A DNA stretch of 10,897 bases from Campylobacteraceae bacterium (GTDB lineage: Bacteria > Campylobacterota > Campylobacteria > Campylobacterales > Campylobacteraceae), in NCBI GenBank assembly GCA_031282125.1, contig JAITEH010000060.1, positions 1 to 10,897 of the forward strand, in the 5' to 3' direction. This document shows, in pieces, positions 1 through 7,144 of this stretch. Every line of letters begins with the position of its first letter. Within the stretch, counting starts at the first letter, position 1. The position numbers and the translations under genes were made by a program. The notes under the pieces are model-generated. The model did no database searches. It was not told the DNA's origin and was given only the letters and a program-made list of their open reading frames with translations.

Positions 1-353
1 GTTTCAGCGATAATCTTTTTTTTGCCCATTTTTTTGGCAAGAAGTCCTTGGGCTATAGTGTTATTTACTTTGTGCGAGCCTGTGTGATTCAGGTCTTCTC
101 TTTTCAGATATATCTTTGCTCCAAGCTCATTTGAGAGATTTTGCGCGAAAAAAAGAGGCGAGGGGCGTCCTACATAATCTTTTAAATATTTATCAACTTC
201 GCTCCAAAACTCTTTGTCAAAACGTACTTTTTTGTATTCTTCATCCAGCTCATGCAAAATCGGCATAAGAGTTTCGGGCACAAACCGTCCGCCATATATG
301 CCAAAATGTCCCAAATCGTCGGGGTCGAATTTCGAAGGTTTTGGGATATACAT
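1..353 (-). CDS. trpB: Tryptophan synthase beta chain, partial (C-terminus beyond window)
   Basis: TrpB condenses indole with L-serine to make L-tryptophan, using pyridoxal phosphate, normally in an alpha2-beta2 complex with TrpA in the cytoplasm. The first 117 codons are visible, out of about 400 usual for the family. They contain the N-terminal signature [14 protein letters not shown] (residues 18-31) and [15 protein letters not shown] (84-98), in which Lys95 is the PLP-binding lysine. The ATG at 353-351 shares its first base with the TGA of apt (TGATG) and is preceded by GGAGG seven bases upstream, lying inside the end of apt, so translation is probably coupled. The short N-terminus suggests the ordinary TrpB1 type rather than TrpB2. 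trpA is not visible; it may lie beyond the edge or elsewhere. Family assignment is near certain. Confidence 0.97.
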   Translation of the reverse strand, partial: MYIPKPSKFDPDDLGHFGIYGGRFVPETLMPILHELDEEYKKVRFDKEFWSEVDKYLKDYVGRPSPLFFAQNLSNELGAKIYLKREDLNHTGSHKVNNTIAQGLLAKKMGKKKIIAE

Positions 354-913
354 CAAAAAACCTCCAAAACAGAATACACTGGAGTTGTTTTTGCTATCTC
401 TAAATCGCCTTTTAAGGATTTTAAATTTATCAAAAAACAGGCTTCGATACACTCTACGTCTATTTTTCGCAAAAGTCTCACAGCAGCCGTCGCTGTGCCG
501 CCTGTGGCTATCAAATCGTCAACAAGCAAGACTTTGGGCGGATTTTGTTTTGCGGTCGAAAATGCGTCTATATGCATCTCTATCTCATCTATGCCGTATT
601 CGAGCGAATATTTCTCGCTTATCGTAGTGTAGGGCAGTTTTTTGGGTTTTCTTATCGGTACAAAAGCTCTGTTTAATTTTGCGGCAAGCGCTGCGCCGAA
701 TATAAAACCTCTGCTCTCGATACCTGTTATAAATTCAAAATCAAAAGTTTCGTATCTTTGAACCAAGTGGTTTATCAAAAAATTAAAAGCATCTTTGTCG
801 TTTAATAACGTTGTTATATCTTTAAATATGATTCCGGGCTTTGGGAAATCATACACATCTCTTATCTTGCCGAAAAGATACTCTTTTTCTTTATTGTTTA
901 AAATAGCTGCCAA
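353..913 (-). CDS. apt: Adenine phosphoribosyltransferase
   Basis: Apt salvages adenine: adenine + PRPP gives AMP + pyrophosphate, in the cytoplasm. The 186-residue product is close to the usual 170-180. It has the APRT N-terminal segment [18 protein letters not shown] (20-37), the loop [10 protein letters not shown] (64-73), the flexible-loop region RKPKKLPY (88-95) and the PRPP-binding motif [14 protein letters not shown] (128-141). The start is a TTG at 913-911: the only other methionine is at residue 113, past essential motifs, and an in-frame TAA (the rpiB stop) lies six bases upstream. The TTG has a very strong Shine-Dalgarno. Only three bases separate it from the rpiB stop, and its TGA overlaps the trpB ATG by one base, so it is the middle gene of a tight operon. 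Confidence 0.96.
   Translation of the reverse strand: MAAILNNKEKEYLFGKIRDVYDFPKPGIIFKDITTLLNDKDAFNFLINHLVQRYETFDFEFITGIESRGFIFGAALAAKLNRAFVPIRKPKKLPYTTISEKYSLEYGIDEIEMHIDAFSTAKQNPPKVLLVDDLIATGGTATAAVRLLRKIDVECIEACFLINLKSLKGDLEIAKTTPVYSVLEVF
361..365 (-). promoter_or_regulatory. Ribosome binding site of trpB inside the 3' end of apt
   Basis: GGAGG on the minus strand lies seven bases before the trpB ATG and within the last codons of apt. It fixes the trpB start and, with the TGATG overlap, points to translational coupling of the two genes. Confidence 0.8.
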
Positions 914-916
914 TCT

Positions 917-1354
917 TTACCCCCTCCCGATTTCTATTTTAGCCACACGTTGGGCGTGTCTGCCGCCCTCAAAAGGCTCGTTTATCCATGCGTCAATCAT
1001 CGAACTTATAACGCCAAGACCCAAGATCCTCTCTCCAAAGCATAAAACATTTGCGTTATTGTGAGCGCGCGCCATTTTTGCCGTGTAAGCGTCGTGACAG
1101 AGCGCGGCTCGTATGCCTTCGTGTCTGTTCGCGGCTATACTCATGCCGATACCCGAACCGCATATAAGTATCCCAAAACTTCCGCCGTCTTTTAATACCG
1201 CTTCGCAGAGCGCATGAGCAAAATCAGGATAATCAACTCTTTCGCAGCTTAACGCTCCAAGGTCGATAACTTCGCAGTTTCTGTCTTTTAATATTTTTAT
1301 GACGTCTGATTTTATACTAAACCCTGCATGGTCGTTTGCGATATAAAACTTCAC
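917..1354 (-). CDS. rpiB: Ribose-5-phosphate isomerase B (RpiB/LacAB family)
   Basis: RpiB interconverts ribulose-5-phosphate and ribose-5-phosphate in the pentose phosphate pathway, feeding PRPP, nucleotide, histidine and tryptophan synthesis. The 145-residue product has the usual length. Visible motifs are the N-terminal IANDHAGF (5-12), DYPDFA (41-46), the catalytic-cysteine loop ICGSGIGMSIAANR (64-77, with Cys65 in the position of E. coli Cys66) and ARAHNNANVLCFGER (96-109), whose His98 corresponds to the catalytic His of the family. The start is GTG at 1354-1352, preceded by AAAAGGA with a six-base gap; no ATG fits better. It is first in the rpiB-apt-trpB run, and a promoter lies just upstream. 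LacA/LacB-type sugar isomerases are related, but the context favours RpiB. Confidence 0.95.
   Translation of the reverse strand: MKFYIANDHAGFSIKSDVIKILKDRNCEVIDLGALSCERVDYPDFAHALCEAVLKDGGSFGILICGSGIGMSIAANRHEGIRAALCHDAYTAKMARAHNNANVLCFGERILGLGVISSMIDAWINEPFEGGRHAQRVAKIEIGRG
920..928 (-). promoter_or_regulatory. Strong ribosome binding site deciding the TTG start of apt
   Basis: GGGAGGGGG on the minus strand ends six bases before the TTG at 913. It overlaps the final codons of rpiB. A near-ideal Shine-Dalgarno at this place is the main reason to accept TTG as the apt start. Confidence 0.75.
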
Positions 1355-1360
1355 GGAAAT

Positions 1361-1367
1361 TCCTTTT
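1361..1367 (-). promoter_or_regulatory. Ribosome binding site deciding the GTG start of rpiB
   Basis: AAAAGGA on the minus strand sits six bases before the GTG at 1354. It supports GTG as the start, giving the conserved N-terminus MKFYIANDHAGF. Confidence 0.7.
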
Positions 1368-1377
1368 GAAATTGCTG

Positions 1378-1386
1378 ATTATATCA
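1378..1386 (-). promoter_or_regulatory. Extended -10 promoter element for rpiB-apt-trpB
   Basis: On the minus strand the sequence TGATATAAT is a perfect extended -10 (TGnTATAAT). Transcription would start near 1371, leaving a leader of about 17 bases that holds the rpiB Shine-Dalgarno. No good -35 is evident, which is normal for the main sigma factor of Campylobacterota. The start site is inferred. Confidence 0.65.
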
Positions 1387-1488
1387 TAGCGATAATTAAG
1401 AGGGAGTTATTTTTTCATCTTTAAACTATATGTTTTTCAGCTTTTATTAGTTAGTATTTACAAAATATATCAAAGGGGACAAATTTTT

Positions 1489-4164
1489 ATGTATAATTAT
1501 GACGCATTGATTGAAATCATTGTTGGTTTGTCAGTTTTATTGATTGCCGCTTTATTTGCACTGCCTATAATAGCCCTTGCTTCGGTGAGCAATCTAAAAC
1601 AAAGAGTTAAATACTTAGAAGATAGATTAAAAGATATTTTAAACGCAGCCCCCAAGATACAAGAAGCAAAACCAGAACCGATAAAAGCGCCCGAAACGCC
1701 CAAGGTTCATGAAGCCCCACCAGTCCAAAACGTCCCCGAAAAATTACCCGAAAAAACATCTCTTAACGCCGTTGGCGGCGCAAGACCAAAACTTCAAAAA
1801 ATACATAGACAGCCGCTGTCTCCGCAGCCTCCCAAAGGTAACAGCGGCGATACGCAGTTTAACGAACTTGGAAGAAGATTTACAGCTTGGCTTGGAGAGA
1901 ATTTAATCGCCAAAATCGCCGTTGTGATTCTCTTTTTCGGTATCTCGTTTTTGCTTAAATACAGCATCGATAAAGGTCTGTTGTCGCCTGAAATTAGAGT
2001 TTTGGGAAGCTTAGTGCTTGGATTTGTACTCTTTGGTATAGGCTGGAGACTTAGAACAAGAAAAGAGCTTTACTCGCGCATCCTTCAAGGCGGCGGCATA
2101 GGCGTTTTGTATCTGACGATTTTTGCCGCCTTTAAGCTTTACGCGCTCATTCCAGTTTCCGCCGCATTTATACTGCTCGCGGTTATATGTATATTGAGTG
2201 TATATTTTGCGATTTTACAAAATGCTTTCGGGTTGGCTGTGCTGGCGTTTGTCGGTGCATATTTGTCGCCGATTTTGCTCTCAAGCGGCAAGGGTGAACA
2301 CATAATACTCTTCAGCCACTATACGGTAGTCTCTTTAGCCCTTGTGGTTATCAGCCGCTGGCGTTCATGGCGAACTTTAAATCTGATAGGATTTGCATTT
2401 ACCGTTATCGCGACAAGCTTATGGTATTTCAAATCTTACCAGATATGGTTTTATCCCGAGACTCAAGCTTTCATCGCGGCAAATCTGCTGATATTTGGCA
2501 TACTTGCGGTTTTACTCTTTGTAAGACGCGAAAGAGAGAGCGTATATCACAACATCATAGACGTTGTGCTTTTGTTCGGCGTGCCGATTTTGAGTTACGC
2601 TTTGGAGTATCAGATACTCTCTCATTTGGAGTTTGCAGGAGCATTTGCCGCTTTGGCTTTCGGACTTTTTTACATGGCGGGTTCGTTTGTCGTATTTAAA
2701 AGATTTAAAACCGAGGGCAAAAGAACTGCTCTTTATATGCTTGGAATCGGTATAGGATTTGCAACTCTTGCCGTTCCTTTGGCGTTTGACGACAATCTCA
2801 CGTCTTTGATATGGCTTTTTGAGGGAAGCGCCATCGCATGGGCGGCTTTGAGAAACAATCAGCACAAGCTTGGGCTTTTCGGACTTCTTATAACTATATT
2901 CGGAGCAGTTTTCGCCGTATATCATACAAGTTCAAGCGATATAAATACATTTGTTATACTCTACGGCTTCATGAGTGCTATTTTGCTTTTCAACGCGTGC
3001 CTTTTTTATCGTTTCAAAGCCGCAGATTTTAAAATCGAAAGTTATATTTTGCTGGCATTATCGACTTTGTCATGGATATGCTGGATAGTGAAAGGCTCAA
3101 ATATAACGAGCGTTTACTTAGGCGGTTATGATGAGAGTTATAGATATGTATATATCATACTTGGCTTTGTAGTTTCGAGCTGGTTTTGGTATTTTGTAAG
3201 AAAAGCGGCGAAATGGGAAGCTTTGGAGTGCGCCGTCATTTCGCTTTGGCCTGCGCTTTTCCTTGTGATACTTTATCAGCGGGGAGAGTCTTTGTTGTTG
3301 GATATAAGTTATATACTGGCTTTTGTCAGCGCGTATCTTTATCTCTATAAAGGTTCGTTTTTCAAAGAACTTCACAAAAATATAGAGCCTGTTTTGCACG
3401 TATCTTTGTTTTGGACGCTTTTACTTTGGATATACGACAAACTCGAACTCTTTAGCGATCATTTTCTATCATGGTACGATAAAGACTTGAATTGGTCGCT
3501 GTTTAGCGTTGTTTTTGCCGCCGTCATTCTGGTCGTTTATATCTTCCAAAAAAAGGCTCTGTTTCCGTTTGGCAGGTTTTTGTCTGGGTATTGGCTCATA
3601 GGCTTGGCTCCTGTGATTTTATTTCTTACCGTCAAACTCTTGTCGGCTCTATATATAGGTCATGGGGAAGGGTATATACCTATCCTTAATCCTTTGGAAG
3701 AGGGTGTTATATTTACGCTTTTGGTGTTGAAATTTTATCTTGACAAAACGCTTCAAAATAGACAGAGAAATATCATATTTTTTGCATATCTGGCTTTCGC
3801 GCTCGTCTGCTTTTTGGAGATAAACGGTATCATTTTGAGGACTTTGAGCCGATTTTTGGATATAGCGTGGTCGTTTTATTATCTATGGAACAGCGAAGTG
3901 GTGCAAAGCGTGCTCTCTATCGTCTGGACGCTTTTGGCTCTTGCTTTGATAATTTTTGCCAACAGAAGCAAAAAGAGAAAAATCTGGTTTGTAGGTATGG
4001 CTTTGCTTGTTATCGTTGTGGCAAAACTTGTCTTGCATGACAGCGTGAAATTGGAAGGATTGTTTAGAGCCTCCGTCTTTATAGGCGTTGCTTTGCTGAT
4101 GCTTGTTATAGGATTTTTAGCTCCTATACCTCCAAGAGAAAATACAAATATAAAAAAGGATTAA
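1489..4164 (+). CDS. DUF2339 family multi-spanning membrane protein
   Basis: This 891-residue inner-membrane protein has no known biochemical role. An N-terminal membrane helix (about 7-33) is followed by a short coiled-coil-like segment (NLKQRVKYLEDRLKDIL, 35-51) and a Pro/Lys/Glu-rich linker (about 54-120). The DUF2339 core begins with GRRFTAWLGENLIAKIAVV (128-146), then FLLKYSIDKGLLSPEIRVLG (154-173) and the glycine-rich ILQGGGIGVLYLT (198-210). The rest is almost continuous hydrophobic segments, probably 20 or more helices, to a short charged tail. The ATG has GGGG-containing AAAGGGGACA upstream with a rather long gap. The gene is divergent from rpiB; the next gene, a DUF3999 protein, starts three bases after its stop. 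Family call from the core motifs and the pairing; topology inferred by eye. Confidence 0.85.
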   Translation: MYNYDALIEIIVGLSVLLIAALFALPIIALASVSNLKQRVKYLEDRLKDILNAAPKIQEAKPEPIKAPETPKVHEAPPVQNVPEKLPEKTSLNAVGGARPKLQKIHRQPLSPQPPKGNSGDTQFNELGRRFTAWLGENLIAKIAVVILFFGISFLLKYSIDKGLLSPEIRVLGSLVLGFVLFGIGWRLRTRKELYSRILQGGGIGVLYLTIFAAFKLYALIPVSAAFILLAVICILSVYFAILQNAFGLAVLAFVGAYLSPILLSSGKGEHIILFSHYTVVSLALVVISRWRSWRTLNLIGFAFTVIATSLWYFKSYQIWFYPETQAFIAANLLIFGILAVLLFVRRERESVYHNIIDVVLLFGVPILSYALEYQILSHLEFAGAFAALAFGLFYMAGSFVVFKRFKTEGKRTALYMLGIGIGFATLAVPLAFDDNLTSLIWLFEGSAIAWAALRNNQHKLGLFGLLITIFGAVFAVYHTSSSDINTFVILYGFMSAILLFNACLFYRFKAADFKIESYILLALSTLSWICWIVKGSNITSVYLGGYDESYRYVYIILGFVVSSWFWYFVRKAAKWEALECAVISLWPALFLVILYQRGESLLLDISYILAFVSAYLYLYKGSFFKELHKNIEPVLHVSLFWTLLLWIYDKLELFSDHFLSWYDKDLNWSLFSVVFAAVILVVYIFQKKALFPFGRFLSGYWLIGLAPVILFLTVKLLSALYIGHGEGYIPILNPLEEGVIFTLLVLKFYLDKTLQNRQRNIIFFAYLAFALVCFLEINGIILRTLSRFLDIAWSFYYLWNSEVVQSVLSIVWTLLALALIIFANRSKKRKIWFVGMALLVIVVAKLVLHDSVKLEGLFRASVFIGVALLMLVIGFLAPIPPRENTNIKKD

Positions 4165-4167
4165 ATT

Positions 4168-5418
4168 ATGTATAAGATACTTTTGTCTGCGATTTTGTTA
4201 GGCTCTTTTCTTGCCGCGCAAAGTTCGTATGATTACGCTTATGGATTTGAGCTTGAGGTAGAGGAGGGGTCTGCTCTTAGCAGGGTAGTCATCCCTGATG
4301 AGGTTTATCTGCACTCTTTGTCGCCATCGCTTGAGGATGTGGCGATTTTCAACAAAAACGACCAAGTCGTCGCTTTTTCATTTGTCGATACGGAAAAAAG
4401 AGAGGATATAACTCATGAAATACCTGTAACTTTGTATTTTATAGGCAGTAAATTCGGCAACAGAACAAATACATATACTTATACATATTTTATAGAGTTA
4501 TCCGATAAAACAGACGAGCGTCCGTCGCTTTCCAAATTCAAACTTGGATGGGAGAGCGCGGATTATAATTGGGAAGCAAGAGCGGACGTTGATCTTGAGT
4601 TTACAGACGGCTACAGCGATACAAGCGCGGCAAGAGACGCTTTGCTGGCCGACTTGAAAGACGTATCCGACAAGAGCAGCCTCAAATCCGACGAGATAGC
4701 GCTTGATTATTATACTTACTACGGCGATGAGATTAGAGGCTGGCAGCTTGTGATAACCTCAGAGACGCAAATACCAAATATAACATCCGTTAAAGCTTAC
4801 AAAAAAGAGCAGTTTGTCGATGAGCCGCTTGTCAAACTGCATTCAAAACCGCAAAAGAATGCAGATAAAAGCATTGCGTACGAATTCCCTTCAGCTCAAC
4901 CCGTGGAAGCCATATCTATCGATTTGGGACAGAGTAATTTGATACTGCCTGTGAGCATTTTCTACAAAAGCGGCGATAGATGGATAAAGCTTGATGGACG
5001 CGTCATAAATGAAGAGGCTTATATAAAACTTCCTCAGACGGTGGTCGCCAAAGAGTTTCTACTAAAGACAAACGGCGATTTTGACGCTATGCCGTATTTT
5101 GCAGTGCATAGAAAAAAGACGGATATTATCTTTAACAGCGCGAATAATGCTCCGTTTATTTTGGCTTACGGTTCGTTTGGGGCTAAAGCGCTTGATTTGG
5201 GCGAATCGGCTTTTTTGAAAGGTACGAAAACAGAGTATATACCAACGGCTTACGTGGGAGATGCCGTGAAGCTGAACAACAAAGCGCTTGAAGCAGCAGC
5301 AGAAACCAAAGGCGGCGTGCCAAAATGGGTAATTTGGGCAGCTTTGGTTTTGGGAGTTATATTTTTAATCTTTTTGGCTTATAAACTTAGCAAAGAGCTA
5401 AAGGAAAATCAAGCTTAA
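4168..5418 (+). CDS. DUF3999 family exported, C-terminally anchored protein
   Basis: The 416-residue product has a signal peptide (MYKILLSAILLGSFLAAQS, cleavage probably near residues 16-18). A long non-membrane region follows, which should lie in the periplasm, and one C-terminal helix (WVIWAALVLGVIFLIFLAYK, about 386-405) with a short charged cytoplasmic tail. The start of the mature part, ALSRVVIPDEVYLHSLSPSLEDVAIFNKNDQVVAF (within 36-70), fits the DUF3999 pattern of a beta-rich domain stating 'parameter, residue, internal name'-like strands; the function is unknown. Its ATG comes three bases after the DUF2339 stop, with AAAAGGA seven bases upstream inside that gene. The two are therefore one transcription unit and probably one membrane complex. 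Domain name is from recalled family features and neighbourhood, not a search. Confidence 0.8.
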   Translation: MYKILLSAILLGSFLAAQSSYDYAYGFELEVEEGSALSRVVIPDEVYLHSLSPSLEDVAIFNKNDQVVAFSFVDTEKREDITHEIPVTLYFIGSKFGNRTNTYTYTYFIELSDKTDERPSLSKFKLGWESADYNWEARADVDLEFTDGYSDTSAARDALLADLKDVSDKSSLKSDEIALDYYTYYGDEIRGWQLVITSETQIPNITSVKAYKKEQFVDEPLVKLHSKPQKNADKSIAYEFPSAQPVEAISIDLGQSNLILPVSIFYKSGDRWIKLDGRVINEEAYIKLPQTVVAKEFLLKTNGDFDAMPYFAVHRKKTDIIFNSANNAPFILAYGSFGAKALDLGESAFLKGTKTEYIPTAYVGDAVKLNNKALEAAAETKGGVPKWVIWAALVLGVIFLIFLAYKLSKELKENQA

Positions 5419-5427
5419 AAATAAATT

Positions 5428-5502
5428 TTTGGATATTTAAGAGGTAATTATCATGCGATATTTCAATAACAATTAAGATAATTTAACAAATAAATATCCA
5501 AA
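5428..5502. repeat. Nested AT-rich inverted repeat after the DUF3999 gene
   Basis: TTTGGATATTTA (5428-5439) is matched by its exact reverse complement TAAATATCCAAA (5491-5502). Inside lies a second pair, AATTATC (5446-5452) and GATAATT (5477-5483), around a 24-base apex. Six T residues follow the outer right arm (5503-5508). It could be a weak, long-looped terminator for the DUF2339-DUF3999 unit, a protein-binding site or an element remnant. The sequence alone does not decide this. Confidence 0.4.
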
Positions 5503-5566
5503 TTTTTTACCTAAAATATAGTAAATTCAGACTCTATATACCCATCGTCAATATACTATAAACTAT

Positions 5567-5572
5567 TATAAT
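5567..5572 (+). promoter_or_regulatory. Candidate -10 box for the GLUG lipoprotein gene
   Basis: A perfect TATAAT occurs in the AT-rich spacer, preceded by other TATA-like stretches (TATACT at 5552). It lacks the TG extension seen at the other promoters here, and in such AT-rich DNA a chance match is quite possible. If used, the leader would be about 115 bases and include the dyad at 5651-5670. Confidence 0.3.
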
Positions 5573-5650
5573 CTTAAAAAATACTTATTTATTCTATTAG
5601 ATAATATTATATCTTTTAGTTTTATTCGCCTTATATTACTATACAGGGCA

Positions 5651-5670
5651 TTAGTTCCGATGAGAACTAA
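5651..5670 (+). promoter_or_regulatory. Short dyad/hairpin in the leader of the GLUG lipoprotein gene
   Basis: TTAGTTC (5651-5657) and GAACTAA (5664-5670) are perfect reverse complements around a six-base centre, ending 12 bases before the Shine-Dalgarno AAAGGA. No T-run follows on either strand, so it does not look like a terminator. It may be an operator or a leader hairpin. Confidence 0.35.
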
Positions 5671-5694
5671 AATAAAACATATAAAGGATAATTA

Positions 5695-7002
5695 ATGTTT
5701 TGTTCTTTAACTAAGTTAGGATTTTCTCTTTCTATATTAATAGGTTTTTTTCTTATTGGGTGTGGGGGTAGAGATGATTTTTTAAAAGACAGCAGTTATG
5801 CCAAAAAATGCAATTTGACTGACACGGCTTGTTATACCGTCTCATTTTACGATGAGAATTTAAGATTGATAGAGGCGCAGTCTGTCAAAGAGGGGCAGGT
5901 TAACCCTTCTGATATTCTTTTGGGCGTATGGTACATGGCGGGCGAAGAGCAGCATACGACAAGTTACAATCTAATGAGCAATGTCAATTTCTATGCAGAC
6001 CAAAATGTTAAGGAGATAACAGACCAAGCGGGACTAAACAGCGTGAGGGATAAACTTCAGGGCAAATATATTGTTTTGGAAGATATAGTTCTTGACAGCG
6101 GCAAAGAGGGTTTTAACGCCTCTTTTGGCTGGGAGCCTATAGGCAGCGAGACGGCGCCTTTTAGCGGTATTTTTAACGCTAACCATCATGTGATAAGCGG
6201 ACTGTGGATAGATAGGCCAAATACGAGCAATACAGGACTGTTTGGTTATGTAAACGGTACCAAAATCATGAATGTCGGAGTTAAGATAGCTAACGGCAAA
6301 AAGCTAAATGGCAAAAGCTTTGTCGGCGGCATAGCGGGGCAGGTTGTCGGCGATAGTTTGATAAAAAATAGTTATGCCGAGGGCGATATCGAAGGAAGCG
6401 ACAGCGATATCGGCGGCATAGCGGGAAAGATGAATGGGGGCAAAGTAGAGGGAAGTTACTTCAAGGGAGATATCAAAGGCAAAAAAGGTATTGCGGGTAT
6501 CGTGGGGTCTGCAAATGATGATGTCAGCATAATAAGCAGTTATTCCAACGGATATATCAGCGGCACGAGCAGTCATATCGGCGGTATCGTGGGATGGTCG
6601 CAGGATAGCGGCAAAATAGAGAAGAGTTACTCTACGATGAGGCTTGAAGGAGACGGCGGCGATATCGGCGGTATTGTTGGAATCATAAACAACAGTGCCC
6701 TCGTATCAAACAGCGCCGCTATCAACCCGTCCATCAAAGGTCAAACAAAAACAAATCGTATAGCGTATTCGGATTCTAATACCGCCATGTTTTCAAACAA
6801 TTTCGCGTTGAAAAATATGCTGGTAAATGGTAAAACCGTAAGCGGCGATAACGGCATGAACGGTATCGACAAAACAAATGAGGAGTTTAAAAAAGAGTCA
6901 ACTTATAAAGAGTTGGGCTGGGAGTTTGGAGACGACGACGAACATCCGTGGAAGATATTTGAAGATGTCGGTTACCCGTATCTCTACTGGGAAAAAAGAT
7001 AG
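5695..7002 (+). CDS. GLUG-repeat lipoprotein, probably surface exposed
   Basis: This 435-residue product begins with a lipoprotein signal: Lys7, a hydrophobic stretch, and the lipobox LIGC with the lipidated cysteine at 23. Residues about 47-101 (YTVSFYDENLRLIEAQSVKEG to NVNFYA) resemble the small InlB B-repeat/Flg_new fold seen in surface proteins. Residues about 107-200 (GKYIVLEDIVL, GWEPIG, FSGIFNANHHVISGLWI, GLFGYV) form the usual lead-in of GLUG proteins, and five GLUG-type repeats of the form GGIxG...SYxxGxIxG follow at about 208-233, 238-262, 264-290, 294-320 and 323-345. The end, ELGWEFGDDDEHPW to GYPYLYW, is typical of the family. This suggests a beta-helical exported protein; no enzyme or adhesion partner can be named. 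The ATG follows AAAGGA by six bases. No membrane barrel or sortase signal is present. Its 3' end is duplicated just downstream. Confidence 0.82.
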   Translation: MFCSLTKLGFSLSILIGFFLIGCGGRDDFLKDSSYAKKCNLTDTACYTVSFYDENLRLIEAQSVKEGQVNPSDILLGVWYMAGEEQHTTSYNLMSNVNFYADQNVKEITDQAGLNSVRDKLQGKYIVLEDIVLDSGKEGFNASFGWEPIGSETAPFSGIFNANHHVISGLWIDRPNTSNTGLFGYVNGTKIMNVGVKIANGKKLNGKSFVGGIAGQVVGDSLIKNSYAEGDIEGSDSDIGGIAGKMNGGKVEGSYFKGDIKGKKGIAGIVGSANDDVSIISSYSNGYISGTSSHIGGIVGWSQDSGKIEKSYSTMRLEGDGGDIGGIVGIINNSALVSNSAAINPSIKGQTKTNRIAYSDSNTAMFSNNFALKNMLVNGKTVSGDNGMNGIDKTNEEFKKESTYKELGWEFGDDDEHPWKIFEDVGYPYLYWEKR

Positions 7003-7144
7003 ATATTCCCCTCTGCGGAGTTTAAAAAAGAGTCAACTTATAAAGAGTTGGGCTGGGAGTTTGGAGATGACGACGAACATCCGTGGAAGATATTTGAAGA
7101 TGTCGGTTACCCGTAACTGGAAAAAAAGATAGATATTCCCCTCT
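6882..7144 (+). repeat. Tandem duplication of the 3' end of the GLUG lipoprotein gene
   Basis: Copy 1 (6882-7014) covers the last 40 or so codons, the TAG stop and 12 further bases. Copy 2 (7017-7144) follows after two bases, at an offset of 135 bases, exactly 45 codons. The copies differ by a C/T substitution (6933 versus 7068, synonymous), loss of TCTCT in copy 2 after 7115, and a G/A substitution (6991 versus 7121). The repeat carries the left half of the hairpin that forms the lepB terminator beside copy 2. Confidence 0.95.
7017..7116 (+). pseudogene. Non-coding remnant of the duplicated lipoprotein C-terminus
   Basis: In the same frame as the lipoprotein gene but after its TAG, copy 2 still encodes EFKKESTYKELGWEFGDD and onward to DVGYP, identical to the real C-terminus. 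It then ends at a TAA (7114-7116) created by the 5-bp deletion, where the intact copy reads on as YLYWEKR. It has no start codon or Shine-Dalgarno in this frame and is unlikely to be translated. It may be a slipped duplication or all that remains of a deleted neighbouring paralogue. Confidence 0.75.

Noticed and set aside
5446..5483. Inverted AATTATC/GATAATT pair as a Fur-type operator
   Set aside because: The half-sites resemble Fur half-sites, but the 24-base separation is far too large and the region is generally AT-rich.
6401..6690. Recurring near-identical DNA words such as ATATCGGCGG as a CRISPR-like or satellite array
   Set aside because: The words are the codons of the repeated GGIxG protein motif, are spaced unevenly and lie in frame in the lipoprotein gene.
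5695..7002. GLUG protein as an autotransporter or two-partner secreted adhesin
   Set aside because: There is no C-terminal barrel, no TPS domain and a clear lipobox, so a lipoprotein is the simpler reading.
7000..7116. Readthrough of the lipoprotein TAG to add 37 residues up to the TAA at 7114
   Set aside because: The added residues would only repeat the C-terminus after a short junction. No readthrough signal is visible, and the copy looks like a decaying duplication.
6878..7132. Open frame in another plus-strand phase spanning both copies of the duplication, giving an internally repeated 84-residue product
   Set aside because: It overlaps the lipoprotein gene in a different phase, has no Shine-Dalgarno before its ATG, and stays open only because the 135-bp offset preserves phase. 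The protein has no recognisable features.
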